From NCBI GenBank assembly GCA_947629775.1, contig CANRFA010000008.1:1-64000 (forward strand): a DNA stretch of 64,000 bases, given 5' to 3'. The DNA is from an uncultured Oscillospiraceae bacterium. GTDB lineage: Bacteria > Bacillota > Clostridia > Oscillospirales > Oscillospiraceae. A model generated the notes under the pieces. That model had not been told where the DNA came from. It did not search any database and saw nothing but the letters and a program-made list of their open reading frames with translations. Positions 50,434 to 58,921 of this stretch are shown here, in pieces. Both the position numbers and the translations under genes were made by a program. Each line of letters begins with the position of its first letter. The first letter of the stretch is position 1.

Positions 50434-51813
50434 TCAGGCCGTCTGCGGATTGGGTCTCTCCGAGGGTGTCAGCAGACAGACCGTTTCCACATGGGCGGTG
50501 CGGGGAAACATGTCCACCGCTACCGCCTCCCGGGCCGCGTAGCCCTGGCCGGCAAAGATTTTAAGATCGCGGGCCAGAGTGGCGGGATTGCAGGAGACAT
50601 AGACGATCCGCTTCGGAGCCATGCGCACGGCGGCGTCGATTACGTCCGAAGAGAGTCCCTTCCGGGGCGGATCCACGCAGATCACGTCGGGTCGGGTTCC
50701 CTCTTCCGCCAGCTTCCGCGCGATGGCGCCGGCGTCCCCGCAGAAGAATTCCGCGTTGGAAACCGCATTGCGGGCGGCGTTGGCCTTCGCGTCCTCGATG
50801 GCTTCGGGGACAATCTCCGCTCCGATCACCCGTCCGGCCTGTCCGGCCATGGTGAGGGCGATGGTGCCGGCTCCGCAGTAGAGGTCCAGGACGGTCTCCG
50901 TCCCGGTGAGGCCGGCAAGCTCGGCCGCTTTCCGGTAGAGAACCTGGCACTGGTCGTGGTTGACCTGGTAGAAGGAGGGAGCGGAGATGCGGAAGGTGAG
51001 ATTGCAGAGGGTATCTTCCAGCCAGTCCTGCCCGAACAGCAGCCGGTACTTCTCTCCCAGAATCACGTTCGTCTTCGCCGTGTTAAAGTTGACCGTGAGG
51101 CCCGTCAGGCCGGGGATGGAGCGAAGGCCCCAGACCAGCTCATGTTCCCAGGGCAGCCTTTCTCCCTCCGGGGCGTTGACCACCAGACAGCAGAGGATAC
51201 CGCTGGAGGCGAAGCGCAGGAAGAGGTGCCGGACCAGGCCGCAGTGGCGGGCCTCGTCGTAGGCGGGGATCCGGCGCCGGTTCATCCAGCGGCGGAGGAC
51301 TTCCGCCGCCTGACCGGCCTCCTTCGGCTGGAGCAGGCAGTCCTTCACGTCCACCACGTCATGGCTGCCGAAGCGGAAGAAGCCCACCCGGGGCCCCTTT
51401 TTTCCGGCGGAGACCGGAAACTGGACCTTGTTGCGGTAGCGCTCCGGGTGTTCCGCCCCCAGAATGGCGGAGACGGACAGCTCCAGGCCTCCTACCCGCT
51501 GCAGGGCGTCGTCCACCTTCTGGCGCTTGGCGCGCAGTTCCTCCTCGTAGGACATATGCCGGTACTGGCACCCGCCGCAGAGGCTGGCGTGGGGACAGTC
51601 CAGGGGGCGGCGGTCCAGAGAGGGATGAAGGAGGGTTGTACCGCGCCCCCAGGCTACGGTTTTCCCCACCTTCTCCAGACGGATCTTCCACCGTTCGCCC
51701 CGGATCACGCCGGGGACGAAGACCACCAGACCATCCAGCCGGGCGACGCCGAGTCCCTCGGACGTGTAGCCGGTGAACTCCACTTCGTGGACGGAGTTTT
51801 TCGCAACCTGCAT
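50434..51813 (-). CDS. rlmD: 23S rRNA (uracil-C5)-methyltransferase, RlmD/RumA type
   Basis: 459 aa. An N-terminal TRAM domain (EVEFTGYTSEGLGVARLDGLVVFVPG) leads to a four-Cys iron-sulfur site (CPHASLCGGCQYRHM) and a SAM-binding methyltransferase domain (VLDLYCGAGTIALTMA, DPPRKGL). The catalytic Cys is in VSCNPATLARDL. ATG 51813 is preferred over 51822 because of AAAGGA 8 nt upstream. RlmCD-type enzymes may modify both U747 and U1939; which one is not readable here. Confidence 0.92.
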   Translation of the reverse strand: MQVAKNSVHEVEFTGYTSEGLGVARLDGLVVFVPGVIRGERWKIRLEKVGKTVAWGRGTTLLHPSLDRRPLDCPHASLCGGCQYRHMSYEEELRAKRQKVDDALQRVGGLELSVSAILGAEHPERYRNKVQFPVSAGKKGPRVGFFRFGSHDVVDVKDCLLQPKEAGQAAEVLRRWMNRRRIPAYDEARHCGLVRHLFLRFASSGILCCLVVNAPEGERLPWEHELVWGLRSIPGLTGLTVNFNTAKTNVILGEKYRLLFGQDWLEDTLCNLTFRISAPSFYQVNHDQCQVLYRKAAELAGLTGTETVLDLYCGAGTIALTMAGQAGRVIGAEIVPEAIEDAKANAARNAVSNAEFFCGDAGAIARKLAEEGTRPDVICVDPPRKGLSSDVIDAAVRMAPKRIVYVSCNPATLARDLKIFAGQGYAAREAVAVDMFPRTAHVETVCLLTPSERPNPQTA

Positions 51814-51943
51814 GGGAGACATCCTTTCGGGGGGGAGATGGCAGCCGGAGGCCGCTGTCCGCTCTATTATAGCCCGGATCCGGGGCTTTGTCGAGGGGGT
51901 GTTTTCCGCCGGGCGAGGCCGGTGAAAATTTCCCCCCTGCCGG

Positions 51944-51972
51944 TTGTCAAAAGGCAGAATGGATGGTATACT
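51944..51972 (+). promoter_or_regulatory. Promoter of the Asp23/Gls24 gene
   Basis: TTGTCA (51944-51949), a 17-bp spacer and TATACT (51967-51972), about 40 nt before the start codon. Confidence 0.7.
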
Positions 51973-52010
51973 CAGGAAAGAGACACCTGAAACGAAAGGA
52001 GAGAGGCCCT

Positions 52011-52388
52011 GTGGCTGACAGCAAAGACTATGTTTCCCACTCGGACGAGCTGGGCAACATTCACATTTCCGAAGAGGTTCTCACGGCCATCGCCGCCGCG
52101 GCGGCGCTTGAGGTGGAAGGCGTCGGCAGCCTGGCTGCCTCGTCCGGGAAGGACATGAGCGACCGGGTCGGGAAGAAGAGCCTGTCCAAAAGCATCCGCA
52201 TCCGGATGGACGAAGAGGATCGGGTTGAGGTGGAGGTCTGTATCCTCATGGCCTATGGCCACACGATTCCCGAGACCGGACGGGCCGTACAGGAAGCTGT
52301 CCGCACGTCCATCGAGTCCATGACCGGGCTGGAAGTGACCTGCGTCCATGTGAATGTCTCCGGCGTATCCTTCCCGGAGAAGAAGTGA
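52011..52388 (+). CDS. Asp23/Gls24 family envelope-stress protein
   Basis: 125-aa DUF322 protein: GNIHISEEVLTAIAAAAALEVEGVGSLA, then ILMAYGHTIPETGRAVQEAVRTSIESMTG. Members are associated with cell-envelope homeostasis (AmaP/Asp23 in staphylococci, YloU in Bacillus). GTG start at 52011 with AAGGAG 9 nt upstream. It stands alone with promoter and terminator, and contains a GKDMSDRVGKK insertion typical of clostridial homologues. Confidence 0.9.
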   Translation: MADSKDYVSHSDELGNIHISEEVLTAIAAAAALEVEGVGSLAASSGKDMSDRVGKKSLSKSIRIRMDEEDRVEVEVCILMAYGHTIPETGRAVQEAVRTSIESMTGLEVTCVHVNVSGVSFPEKK

Positions 52389-52393
52389 GAGAA

Positions 52394-52417
52394 GGGGCCG
52401 CTCTGCGCGGCCCTTTT
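52394..52417 (+). terminator. Terminator of the Asp23/Gls24 gene
   Basis: 7-bp GC stem GGGCCGC/GCGGCCC (52395-52401 with 52407-52413), 5-base loop, then TTTT. Confidence 0.85.
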
Positions 52418-52550
52418 CCGCGTCTGCGGGCGGGGAGACAGCTCCCCGGAACCGGGAGAGCCCGGAGTGGCTGAGGTCCGGCTGAAATGTTTACAGATTG
52501 TTTCCAGTTTTCATCTTTCTTCGAGGGCGCTTCTGTGATACAATAGAGGA

Positions 52551-52678
52551 CAGATGGGGCGTCTGCGGTTCCGCTGTACATTCGCGCGTCCCTCGCTGAC
52601 CCTGCGCAAACCGCACTGCCACCCTGCCGGTATCGCCCCGGGGTGGCAGACCAGACACTCCGCCCTCCGGGGCGTTTT
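52551..52678 (+). ncRNA. Candidate orphan structured small RNA
   Basis: Not a known family to my eye. TACAAT (52539-52544) could be a -10, but the -35 (TTTCTT, 52516-52521) is poor. Pairing fits a three-arm fold: GTCTG (52561-52565) with CAGAC (52652-52656); TGCGGTT (52564-52570) with AACCGCA (52609-52615), sharing two bases; CTGCCACCC (52616-52624) with GGGTGGCAG near 52641-52649. A short terminator CGCCC-TCC-GGGGCG-TTTT (about 52661-52677) follows. No plus-strand gene lies downstream, so it is not an obvious riboswitch. Confidence 0.4.
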
Positions 52679-52688
52679 CATAACGCAT

Positions 52689-52728
52689 AAAACGCGAGGC
52701 CGTACCCGAAATCGGGTGCGGCCTCGCG
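52689..52728 (-). terminator. Terminator of pckA
   Basis: Perfect 10-bp outer stem (52693-52702 with 52719-52728) extended by ACCCGA/TCGGGT inside, followed by TTTTA on the minus strand. Confidence 0.88.
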
Positions 52729-52754
52729 GTATGTCTGTGGGATCCGGGAAGGGC

Positions 52755-54326
52755 TTACTCGGCCTTGGGGCCGGCGTCGACCACGTCCTGCGGCATGTGG
52801 GTGTACTTCTTGAAGTTCTCCACGAAGGACTTCGCGAGCTCCTTGGCCTTGGCGTCGTAGGCAGCCTGGTCGCCGCCCCAGTTGTTCAGGGGGATCAGGA
52901 CCTCGCTGGGGACGTTGGGGCAGGAGGTGGGAACCTGCACGCCGAAGTAGGGATCGGTGACGAACTCGGCCTTCTCCAGCTCGCCGTTGAGGGCGGCGGT
53001 GACCATGGCGCGGGTGTAGCTCAGCTTCATGCGCTTACCGCTGTTGCCGCTCCAGCCGGTGTTGACCAGATAGACGTTGGCGCCGGACTTCTTGACCTTC
53101 TCCTCCAGCATCTTCGCGTAGACGGAGGGATCCATGGGCATGAAGGGAGCACCGAAGCAGGTGGAGAAGGTGGGAACGGGAGAGGTGATGCCCCGCTCGG
53201 TGCCGGCCAGCTTGGAGGTGAAGCCGGACACGAAGTAGTACATGGCCTGCTTCTCATTCAGCTTGGAGATGGGAGGCATGACGCCGTAGGCGTCGGCGGT
53301 CAGGAAGACGACGGTCTTGGGGGTTCCGCCGATGCCGGGGATGGCGGCGTTGGGAATATAGTTGACGGGGTAGCCCACGCGGGTGTTCTCGGTGAGGCTG
53401 CCGTCGGTGTAGTCGGGTACGCGGGTCTCCGGGTCGTGGATGACGTTCTCTACCAGAGAACCGAAGCGGATGGCGCGGAAGATCTCGGGCTCGCGCTCCT
53501 CGGTCAGGTCGATGCACTTGGCATAGCAGCCGCCCTCGAAGTTGAACACGGAGTCGTCCGCCCAGCCGTGCTCGTCGTCGCCGATGAGCATCCGGTTGGG
53601 ATCGGCGGACAGGGTGGTCTTGCCGGTGCCGGACAGACCGAAGAAGATGGCGGAGTCGCCGTCCTTGCCGATGTTGGCGGAGCAGTGCATGGGGAAGATG
53701 CCTTCCTTGGGCATCAGATAGTTCATGACGGAGAAGATGGACTTCTTGATCTCGCCCGCGTACTGGGAGCCGGCGATGATGACCATCTTCTTCTCATAGT
53801 CGATGATGATGGCGGCCTCGGAGTTCACGCCGTCGCGCTCGGGGATGCACTTGAATCCGGGGGCGCAGATGACGGTGAAGTCGGCCTTGAAGCTGGCGAG
53901 CTGCTCCGCAGTGGGCCGCAGGAGGAGCTGGTGAATGAAGAGGTTCTGGGAAGCCAGCTCGTTGATGACGCGGAAGCCCTTGGTATACTTGGGATCGGCG
54001 CCGGCATAGCCGTCGAAGATGAAGACTTCGCGGTTCTGCAGGTAGGCCACCATTTTCTCATAGATGGCGTCGAAGCGCTCCTGGCTGATGGGCACGTTGA
54101 TCTTGCCCCAGGCGATCTCGTCGTGCACGCCGGCGGAGTCGACGATAAACTTGTCGTTGGGGGACCGGCCGGTGTACTTGCCGGTGTTGACGCACAGAGC
54201 GCCGGTGTTGTTGAGGTAGCCCTCGCCGCGGGCTAGGGCTTTTTCCACCAGGATGGCGGGAGAGAGGTTACGGTAGACAGCGCTGGGGTTGATGATGCCC
54301 AGGGCCTCGAGACCATAGGTTTCCAT
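52755..54326 (-). CDS. pckA: Phosphoenolpyruvate carboxykinase (ATP)
   Basis: 523-aa enzyme interconverting oxaloacetate and PEP with ATP. P-loop GLSGTGKTTLS near residue 235; metal and substrate sites in GRSPNDKFIVD, FPMHCSANIG and NTGWSGNSGKRMKLSYTRAM. ATG at 54326 has AAGGAGGAG upstream; upstream in-frame residues are not family sequence. In gut anaerobes it often runs in the carboxylating direction for succinate or propionate formation, or in gluconeogenesis; direction is not readable here. Confidence 0.96.
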   Translation of the reverse strand: METYGLEALGIINPSAVYRNLSPAILVEKALARGEGYLNNTGALCVNTGKYTGRSPNDKFIVDSAGVHDEIAWGKINVPISQERFDAIYEKMVAYLQNREVFIFDGYAGADPKYTKGFRVINELASQNLFIHQLLLRPTAEQLASFKADFTVICAPGFKCIPERDGVNSEAAIIIDYEKKMVIIAGSQYAGEIKKSIFSVMNYLMPKEGIFPMHCSANIGKDGDSAIFFGLSGTGKTTLSADPNRMLIGDDEHGWADDSVFNFEGGCYAKCIDLTEEREPEIFRAIRFGSLVENVIHDPETRVPDYTDGSLTENTRVGYPVNYIPNAAIPGIGGTPKTVVFLTADAYGVMPPISKLNEKQAMYYFVSGFTSKLAGTERGITSPVPTFSTCFGAPFMPMDPSVYAKMLEEKVKKSGANVYLVNTGWSGNSGKRMKLSYTRAMVTAALNGELEKAEFVTDPYFGVQVPTSCPNVPSEVLIPLNNWGGDQAAYDAKAKELAKSFVENFKKYTHMPQDVVDAGPKAE

Positions 54327-54459
54327 ATTAACTCCTCCTTGTATCTGTGAGGCATCCGACGCGATGCCGGGAGCCATACACGCTTTTAGCATTCTACCCC
54401 ATTTTCAGCTCCATGGCAATACAAAGTATAAACAAAACGAATGGGAAAATTGATGGAAT

Positions 54460-55320
54460 TCATCTCTGTATGCCACGAATGGCCCGGGAGAGCCGGGCGA
54501 AATCCGCGATGGAGAGCCGCTCTCCCCGGATATCCGCCGCCAGGCCGCACGCCAGAATGCAGGAGAGCAGCTCCTGCTTATTCATCTGATTCCCGAAGGC
54601 GGAAGCCAGAGCGTTGACCAGCGTCTTGCGGCGCATGGAGAAGGCTCCCCGGACCACCCGGAAGAAATGGGCCTCGTCGTCCACCTCCGCCGGGGCGGAA
54701 CGGGGCGTCAGTTGCAGAACCGCGGAGGTCACCTTGGGGGCGGGCAGGAAACAGGAGGGGGGAACGTCGAAGAGCAGCTTCGCTTCGGCGTGGTACTGGC
54801 AGAAGACCGAGAAGGCTCCGTAGTCGCTCTCCCCCGGGGCGGCGCAGATGCGCCGGGCCACCTCTTTCTGCACCATGACGGTGATGGTCCGGAAGCAGCC
54901 CGCTTCCAGCAGAGCGGTGATGGCGGGGGATGTGATGTTATAGGGAAGATTGGCGCAGGCGATGGGGGTCAGCCCCCCCAGTTTTTCTGCGACCAGGGCA
55001 GGGATATCGGTTTTCAGAATGTCGCCTGGTACAATCTCCACATTGTCCCGGCCGGCCAGGGTCTCCGCCAGAATGGGGAGCAGGGCGCGGTCCAGTTCCA
55101 CGGAGACTACCCGGCCGGCCCGCAGGGAGAGCTGTTCCGTCAGAGGGCCGATGCCCGGTCCGATCTCCAGCACTCCGGTGTCGGGGTCCGCGCCGGAGGC
55201 CTCCGCAATGCGCTGGGGGACCCAGGGGGCGATGAGAAAGTTCTGTCCCATGGACTTCGAGAAGCGGAAGCCGTGGCGGGCCAGCAGGGCCCGGATCTGT
55301 GTGATGCTGCAAAGGTCCAT
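54460..55320 (-). CDS. rsmA: 16S rRNA dimethyladenosine transferase
   Basis: 286-aa KsgA/RsmA that dimethylates two adenines near the 3' end of 16S rRNA. SAM motifs: SMGQNFLIAP, VLEIGPGIGPLTEQL, VVSVELDRALLPIL and the catalytic NLPYNITSPAI. The frame stays open upstream through the next gene, but the protein begins at ATG 55320. A 109-nt gap separates it from gluQ. Confidence 0.95.
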   Translation of the reverse strand: MDLCSITQIRALLARHGFRFSKSMGQNFLIAPWVPQRIAEASGADPDTGVLEIGPGIGPLTEQLSLRAGRVVSVELDRALLPILAETLAGRDNVEIVPGDILKTDIPALVAEKLGGLTPIACANLPYNITSPAITALLEAGCFRTITVMVQKEVARRICAAPGESDYGAFSVFCQYHAEAKLLFDVPPSCFLPAPKVTSAVLQLTPRSAPAEVDDEAHFFRVVRGAFSMRRKTLVNALASAFGNQMNKQELLSCILACGLAADIRGERLSIADFARLSRAIRGIQR

Positions 55321-55429
55321 AGAGGTCTCCTTTTCCGGACGTGGCGGGTTCGGTACTCTGCAGGATTCTGTGAAACATCCTGCATTTGTGCAGGTTGTAC
55401 AGGGAAAATGGAAAGAGGCAGGAAGAGCG

Positions 55430-56356
55430 TCAGGCCAGGGACAGCGTCCGGTCTTCCCGGGGAAGCCTGGCCCAGGAAAAGCGGGACAGCAGCTGGGACG
55501 GAGTGACCGGCTGGAAGGCGTCCAGCAGTCCCGCCGCCACCGCCAGATGGCCCACCAGTTCGGGGGCGGTGTAGCGCGTCTGGAGCTGACCCAGCTCCTG
55601 GTCCCGGTCCCGCTTGGCCAGCCGGCGGCCGTCGGGGGCCAGAAGCAGCGGCACATGGCCATAGGCGGGGGTGGGATACCCCAGCTGCTCCTGCAGCCAG
55701 ATCTGACGGGGCGTGGAGGAGAGCAGGTCGCTGCCCCGTACCACCTGTGTAACGGCCATGGCGGCGTCGTCCGCCACCACCGCAAGCTGATAGGCAAAGA
55801 CGCCATCGGAGCGGCGGAGAATGAAGTCGCCGCAGTCCCGGGCCAGATTTTCTTCGTAAGGCCCCTGGACCAGGTCCCGGAAGGAGACGGTCCGGTCGGG
55901 GACCATGACCCGCCAGGCGGGTTTGCGGCTGCGGGCCAGAATGACCCTCTGCTCCGGGGAGAGGGTCCGGCAGCGGCCGCCGTAGACCTGAAGCCCGTCG
56001 GAGCGATGGGGAGCCGAGGCGGCCAGCCGCTCCGCCCGGGTGCAGAAGCAGGGATAGAGCAGGCCGGAGGCGCGGAGCTTCTCAAAGACGGAGGCGTAGA
56101 ACTCCGTCCGCAGGCTCTGCCGGACCGGTTCTCCATCCCAGTCCAGTCCCAGCCACTCCAGATCCCGCATCACCTGATCGCTGTATTCCGGCCGGCAGCG
56201 GTCCGGGTCCAGATCCTCCAGGCGCAGCACCATGCGCCCGCCGGCGCTGCGGGCGGCCAGCCAGGCCAGCAGGCAGGACCAGAGGTTGCCCAGGTGCATG
56301 CGGCCGCTGGGGCTGGGGGCAAAGCGTCCGGTCACGGCGGAGGATTCAGTCGGCAT
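55430..56356 (-). CDS. gluQ: Glutamyl-Q tRNA(Asp) synthetase
   Basis: 308-aa GluRS paralogue lacking an anticodon-binding domain; it attaches glutamate to queuosine-34 of tRNA-Asp. It has GRFAPSPSGRMHLGNL (HIGH-type), EDLDPDRCRPEY, zinc-ligand Cys in LLYPCFCTRAE and GGRCR, and a degenerate KMSKS (RLAKRD). It overlaps the metallopeptidase gene by 11 nt. Confidence 0.92.
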   Translation of the reverse strand: MPTESSAVTGRFAPSPSGRMHLGNLWSCLLAWLAARSAGGRMVLRLEDLDPDRCRPEYSDQVMRDLEWLGLDWDGEPVRQSLRTEFYASVFEKLRASGLLYPCFCTRAERLAASAPHRSDGLQVYGGRCRTLSPEQRVILARSRKPAWRVMVPDRTVSFRDLVQGPYEENLARDCGDFILRRSDGVFAYQLAVVADDAAMAVTQVVRGSDLLSSTPRQIWLQEQLGYPTPAYGHVPLLLAPDGRRLAKRDRDQELGQLQTRYTAPELVGHLAVAAGLLDAFQPVTPSQLLSRFSWARLPREDRTLSLA

Positions 56357-56720
56357 AGTCTTCCAGCGCCTCCCGGAGAAACTCGGCGTCCCGGTCGTCT
56401 AAGGAGTGGAGACCGGCGGTCTCCTCCATGTGATGGGTGAATTCGTGGGCGACCGTGGTGAAGATTTCGTCCTTCCAGCCCTCCTCGTCCTCCTCCTGCA
56501 GAAGTTCCGCGAAGGAACCATAATATAGGATAATGTAGCGGCCCAGGCTGTCGTGGCAGTACTCGCCCATGATCCACATCTCTCCGGGCGGGAAGTCGGG
56601 ATCCGGACAGGAGGATCGCTCCAGCTGAATGCCGCCGTCCAGGTCCCGGAAGAAGGAGTCCGGAAACTCTTCCGCGATCTCCTCCAGCCAGTCCCCCATC
56701 TGATCGTAGGTTGGAACCAT
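56346..56720 (-). CDS. Zincin-like metallopeptidase (PF06262 type)
   Basis: 124-aa minimal zincin with motif TVAHEFTHHMEE (HExxH); the N-terminal region MGDWLEEIAEEFPDSFF is typical of the family (TTHA0227-like, formerly DUF1025). Highly acidic. ATG at 56720 with GGAGG upstream. Physiological substrate unknown. Overlaps gluQ by 11 nt and follows the U32 peptidase gene by 17 nt. Confidence 0.88.
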   Translation of the reverse strand: MVPTYDQMGDWLEEIAEEFPDSFFRDLDGGIQLERSSCPDPDFPPGEMWIMGEYCHDSLGRYIILYYGSFAELLQEEDEEGWKDEIFTTVAHEFTHHMEETAGLHSLDDRDAEFLREALEDYAD

Positions 56721-56737
56721 GGCGCACCTCCGGAAGA

Positions 56738-57949
56738 TCAGTCTCCGTCCTTGGGACGGCGCAGCAGGGAAAGGGGCGGGGCGCAGACCGGCAGCTTCAT
56801 GCGAAAGCGCATCTGGGGTTTGCGCACCTGCTCCAGAGGGGATCCGTCCTCGTCCCACAGCTGTTCCGCGGTCACCGGTCCGGGTTTCAGTCCGGGACCC
56901 ACCAGCTCCAGAACGTCGCCCAGGGAGAACTTGTTGTTGAGGGACAGGAGAGCGGTGCCGTCCGGCTCGCAGGAGAGGACCCGGGCGGCGACCTGCCAGG
57001 AGCGGATGTAGCGGCTGTCCTCCGTATACTGGCCCGGATAGCCGTAGAAGAAGCCGGTGGAGTAGTGCCGGTGACTGATGTGCTCCACCTCGTCCCGCCA
57101 GACGGGGTCCAGAGGAACGCCCTGGACGGCGGCGTCGATGGCGGCCCGATAGGCGCCGGTGACAATGGCGGCGTAGTAGGCGGACTTGGCCCGTCCCTCG
57201 ATTTTCAGGGAGTCCAGACCGGCGTCGATCAGCTCCGGGATGTGGTCGATCATGCACATGTCCCGGGAGTTCATGATGTAGGAGCCCTTTTCGTCCTCGT
57301 AAATCGGGAAGTACTGGCCGGGCCGCTTCTCCTCCACGAGGGCGTAGCGGTAGCGGCAGGGCTGGGCGCAGGCGCCCCGGTTGCCGTCCCGGCCGGTCAT
57401 GTAGTTGGAGAGCAGGCAGCGACCGGAGTAGCTGACGCACATGGCGCCGTGGGCGAAGACCTCCATCTCCAGCTCCCGGGGCGCCTTCGCCCGGATCTCC
57501 CGGATCTCGTCCAGGGACAGCTCCCGGGCCAGGATCACCCGGGAGGCGCCCAGCTCGTACCAGGCCCGGGCGGATTCGTAGTTGACGATGCTGGCCTGGG
57601 TGGAGATGTGGATGGGAACCCTGGGGGCGTAGCGCTTTGCCAGGGAGAGAACGCCCACGTCCGCCAGGATGATGGCGTCCACGCCCAGTTCGTTGAGGTA
57701 CTCCAGCCATTCCGGCAGACGGGCCACCTCGTCGTTGCGGGGCATGGTGTTGCAGGTGACATGGACACGGACCCCCTTGCGCCGGCAGAGGGCGACGGCG
57801 GATCGCAGCTGGTCCGGCGTGAAGTTGCCGGCGAAAGAGCGCATGCCGAAGGTGGTGCCCGCCAGGTAGACGGCGTCCGCCCCATAGGCCACGGCCATCT
57901 CCAGACGTTCCATGTCTCCGGCGGGGGAGAGCAGTTCGATTGGCTTCAT
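56738..57949 (-). CDS. U32 family peptidase / tRNA hydroxylation protein-like
   Basis: 403 aa. TIM-barrel N-terminus ELLSPAGDMERLEMAVAYGADAVYLAG and the family signature EVFAHGAMCVSYSGRCLLSNYMTGRDGNRGACAQPCR with clustered Cys (iron-sulfur). Related proteins (TrhP/YegQ) work with prephenate in making 5-hydroxyuridine in tRNA; older members were called collagenase-like. The tRNA role is the likelier one here, next to other RNA-modifying genes. Ribosome site AAAGGAG upstream of ATG 57949. Confidence 0.92.
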   Translation of the reverse strand: MKPIELLSPAGDMERLEMAVAYGADAVYLAGTTFGMRSFAGNFTPDQLRSAVALCRRKGVRVHVTCNTMPRNDEVARLPEWLEYLNELGVDAIILADVGVLSLAKRYAPRVPIHISTQASIVNYESARAWYELGASRVILARELSLDEIREIRAKAPRELEMEVFAHGAMCVSYSGRCLLSNYMTGRDGNRGACAQPCRYRYALVEEKRPGQYFPIYEDEKGSYIMNSRDMCMIDHIPELIDAGLDSLKIEGRAKSAYYAAIVTGAYRAAIDAAVQGVPLDPVWRDEVEHISHRHYSTGFFYGYPGQYTEDSRYIRSWQVAARVLSCEPDGTALLSLNNKFSLGDVLELVGPGLKPGPVTAEQLWDEDGSPLEQVRKPQMRFRMKLPVCAPPLSLLRRPKDGD

Positions 57950-57980
57950 GAAAACTCCTTTCCGAGGGAGAACAGGGACG

Positions 57981-58008
57981 AAAAGCGGGACGCCGGAGCG
58001 TCCCGCTT
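57981..58008 (-). terminator. Terminator of the radical SAM gene
   Basis: Perfect 11-bp stem (57983-57993 with 57998-58008), tetraloop, then TTTT on the minus strand (complement of 57981-57984). Confidence 0.85.
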
Positions 58009-58030
58009 CCAGACGGATGGGATTCCGGGG

Positions 58031-58918
58031 TCAGATGCCCCGGTTGAGGGTCTTGCGCAGGCGGATCTTGCCCTCCAGAGCCCGGTCCAGGAGGGTGAGG
58101 AACTTCTCTCTGTCCTCGGGCAGGCCGCCCTTGAGGGGCAGGTAGTTGGAGGCGTGGTTGCTGGTGAAGTGGAGAGGATCCACGTCCAGGTGTTCGATCA
58201 GGAGCTTGCACTCCTCCAGCACGTGGTCCGCGGAGCAGACCGTGAAGCGCCCGGCCAGGACGTCCTCACCCAGAGGGGTACCCTTCGCGGGGGCGAAGGT
58301 CATGGCGGACAGGTGGCGGGGTTTCATCTCGTTGATGATCTTCGCCGTGGAGAGGATGTGCTCCTCCCAGTTTCCGCCCTCGTTGTTGGCGCCGGTCATG
58401 CCCAGGATGACGGTGACCCAGAGGTCGATGCCCGCTTCCACCAGCCGCCGGCCGGCCAGCAGCATGGTTTTGGCGTCTACCCCCTTGTGGATGAACTTCA
58501 GCACGTCGTCGCTTCCGCTTTCCACGCCCAGGTAGGCCCGGGAGAGTCCGGCGTCGTGCAGGGCCTTCAGTTCCTCCGGGGTCTTGGAGAGGGTGCTGCG
58601 GGGGCCGGCGTAGAGTGTGACCTTCTCCAGGAGAGGGAAGGTCTCGTAGAGCTTGTGGAGGACCCGCATCAGGTCGTCCGTCTTCATGACGATGGCGTCG
58701 CCATCCATCAGGAAGACCCGGGTAAGGCCGGGCCCGTAGTAGGCCTGGGCCATGTCGATGTCTTCCAGGATTTCCTCCACGGGGCGCAGGCGGAACTTCT
58801 TCTCCTTGTACATCCCGCAGAAGGTGCACTGGTTGTTGGAGCACCCGATGGTGCACTGGAGCAGATAGCTCTTCCATTCGCCCGGGGGCCGGTAAAGCAG
58901 ATCGCTGTCGTAACGCAT
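58031..58918 (-). CDS. Radical SAM protein
   Basis: 295-aa radical SAM enzyme of the Elp3/HemN-like group. The iron-sulfur cluster Cys are in CTIGCSNNQCTFCGMYKEKKF; SAM-binding motifs RVFLMDGDAIVMKT and YLGVESGSDDVLKFIHKG follow. Similar proteins are widespread in Clostridia without known substrate. Three nt from hisC, so it is expressed with the DUF951-hisC unit. Confidence 0.9.
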   Translation of the reverse strand: MRYDSDLLYRPPGEWKSYLLQCTIGCSNNQCTFCGMYKEKKFRLRPVEEILEDIDMAQAYYGPGLTRVFLMDGDAIVMKTDDLMRVLHKLYETFPLLEKVTLYAGPRSTLSKTPEELKALHDAGLSRAYLGVESGSDDVLKFIHKGVDAKTMLLAGRRLVEAGIDLWVTVILGMTGANNEGGNWEEHILSTAKIINEMKPRHLSAMTFAPAKGTPLGEDVLAGRFTVCSADHVLEECKLLIEHLDVDPLHFTSNHASNYLPLKGGLPEDREKFLTLLDRALEGKIRLRKTLNRGI

Positions 58919-58921
58919 GTC

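Noticed and set aside
54460..56136. Apparent 558-aa fusion upstream of RsmA
   Set aside because: The extra N-terminal part is the out-of-frame shadow of gluQ; RsmA family sequence starts at 55320 with its own ribosome site.
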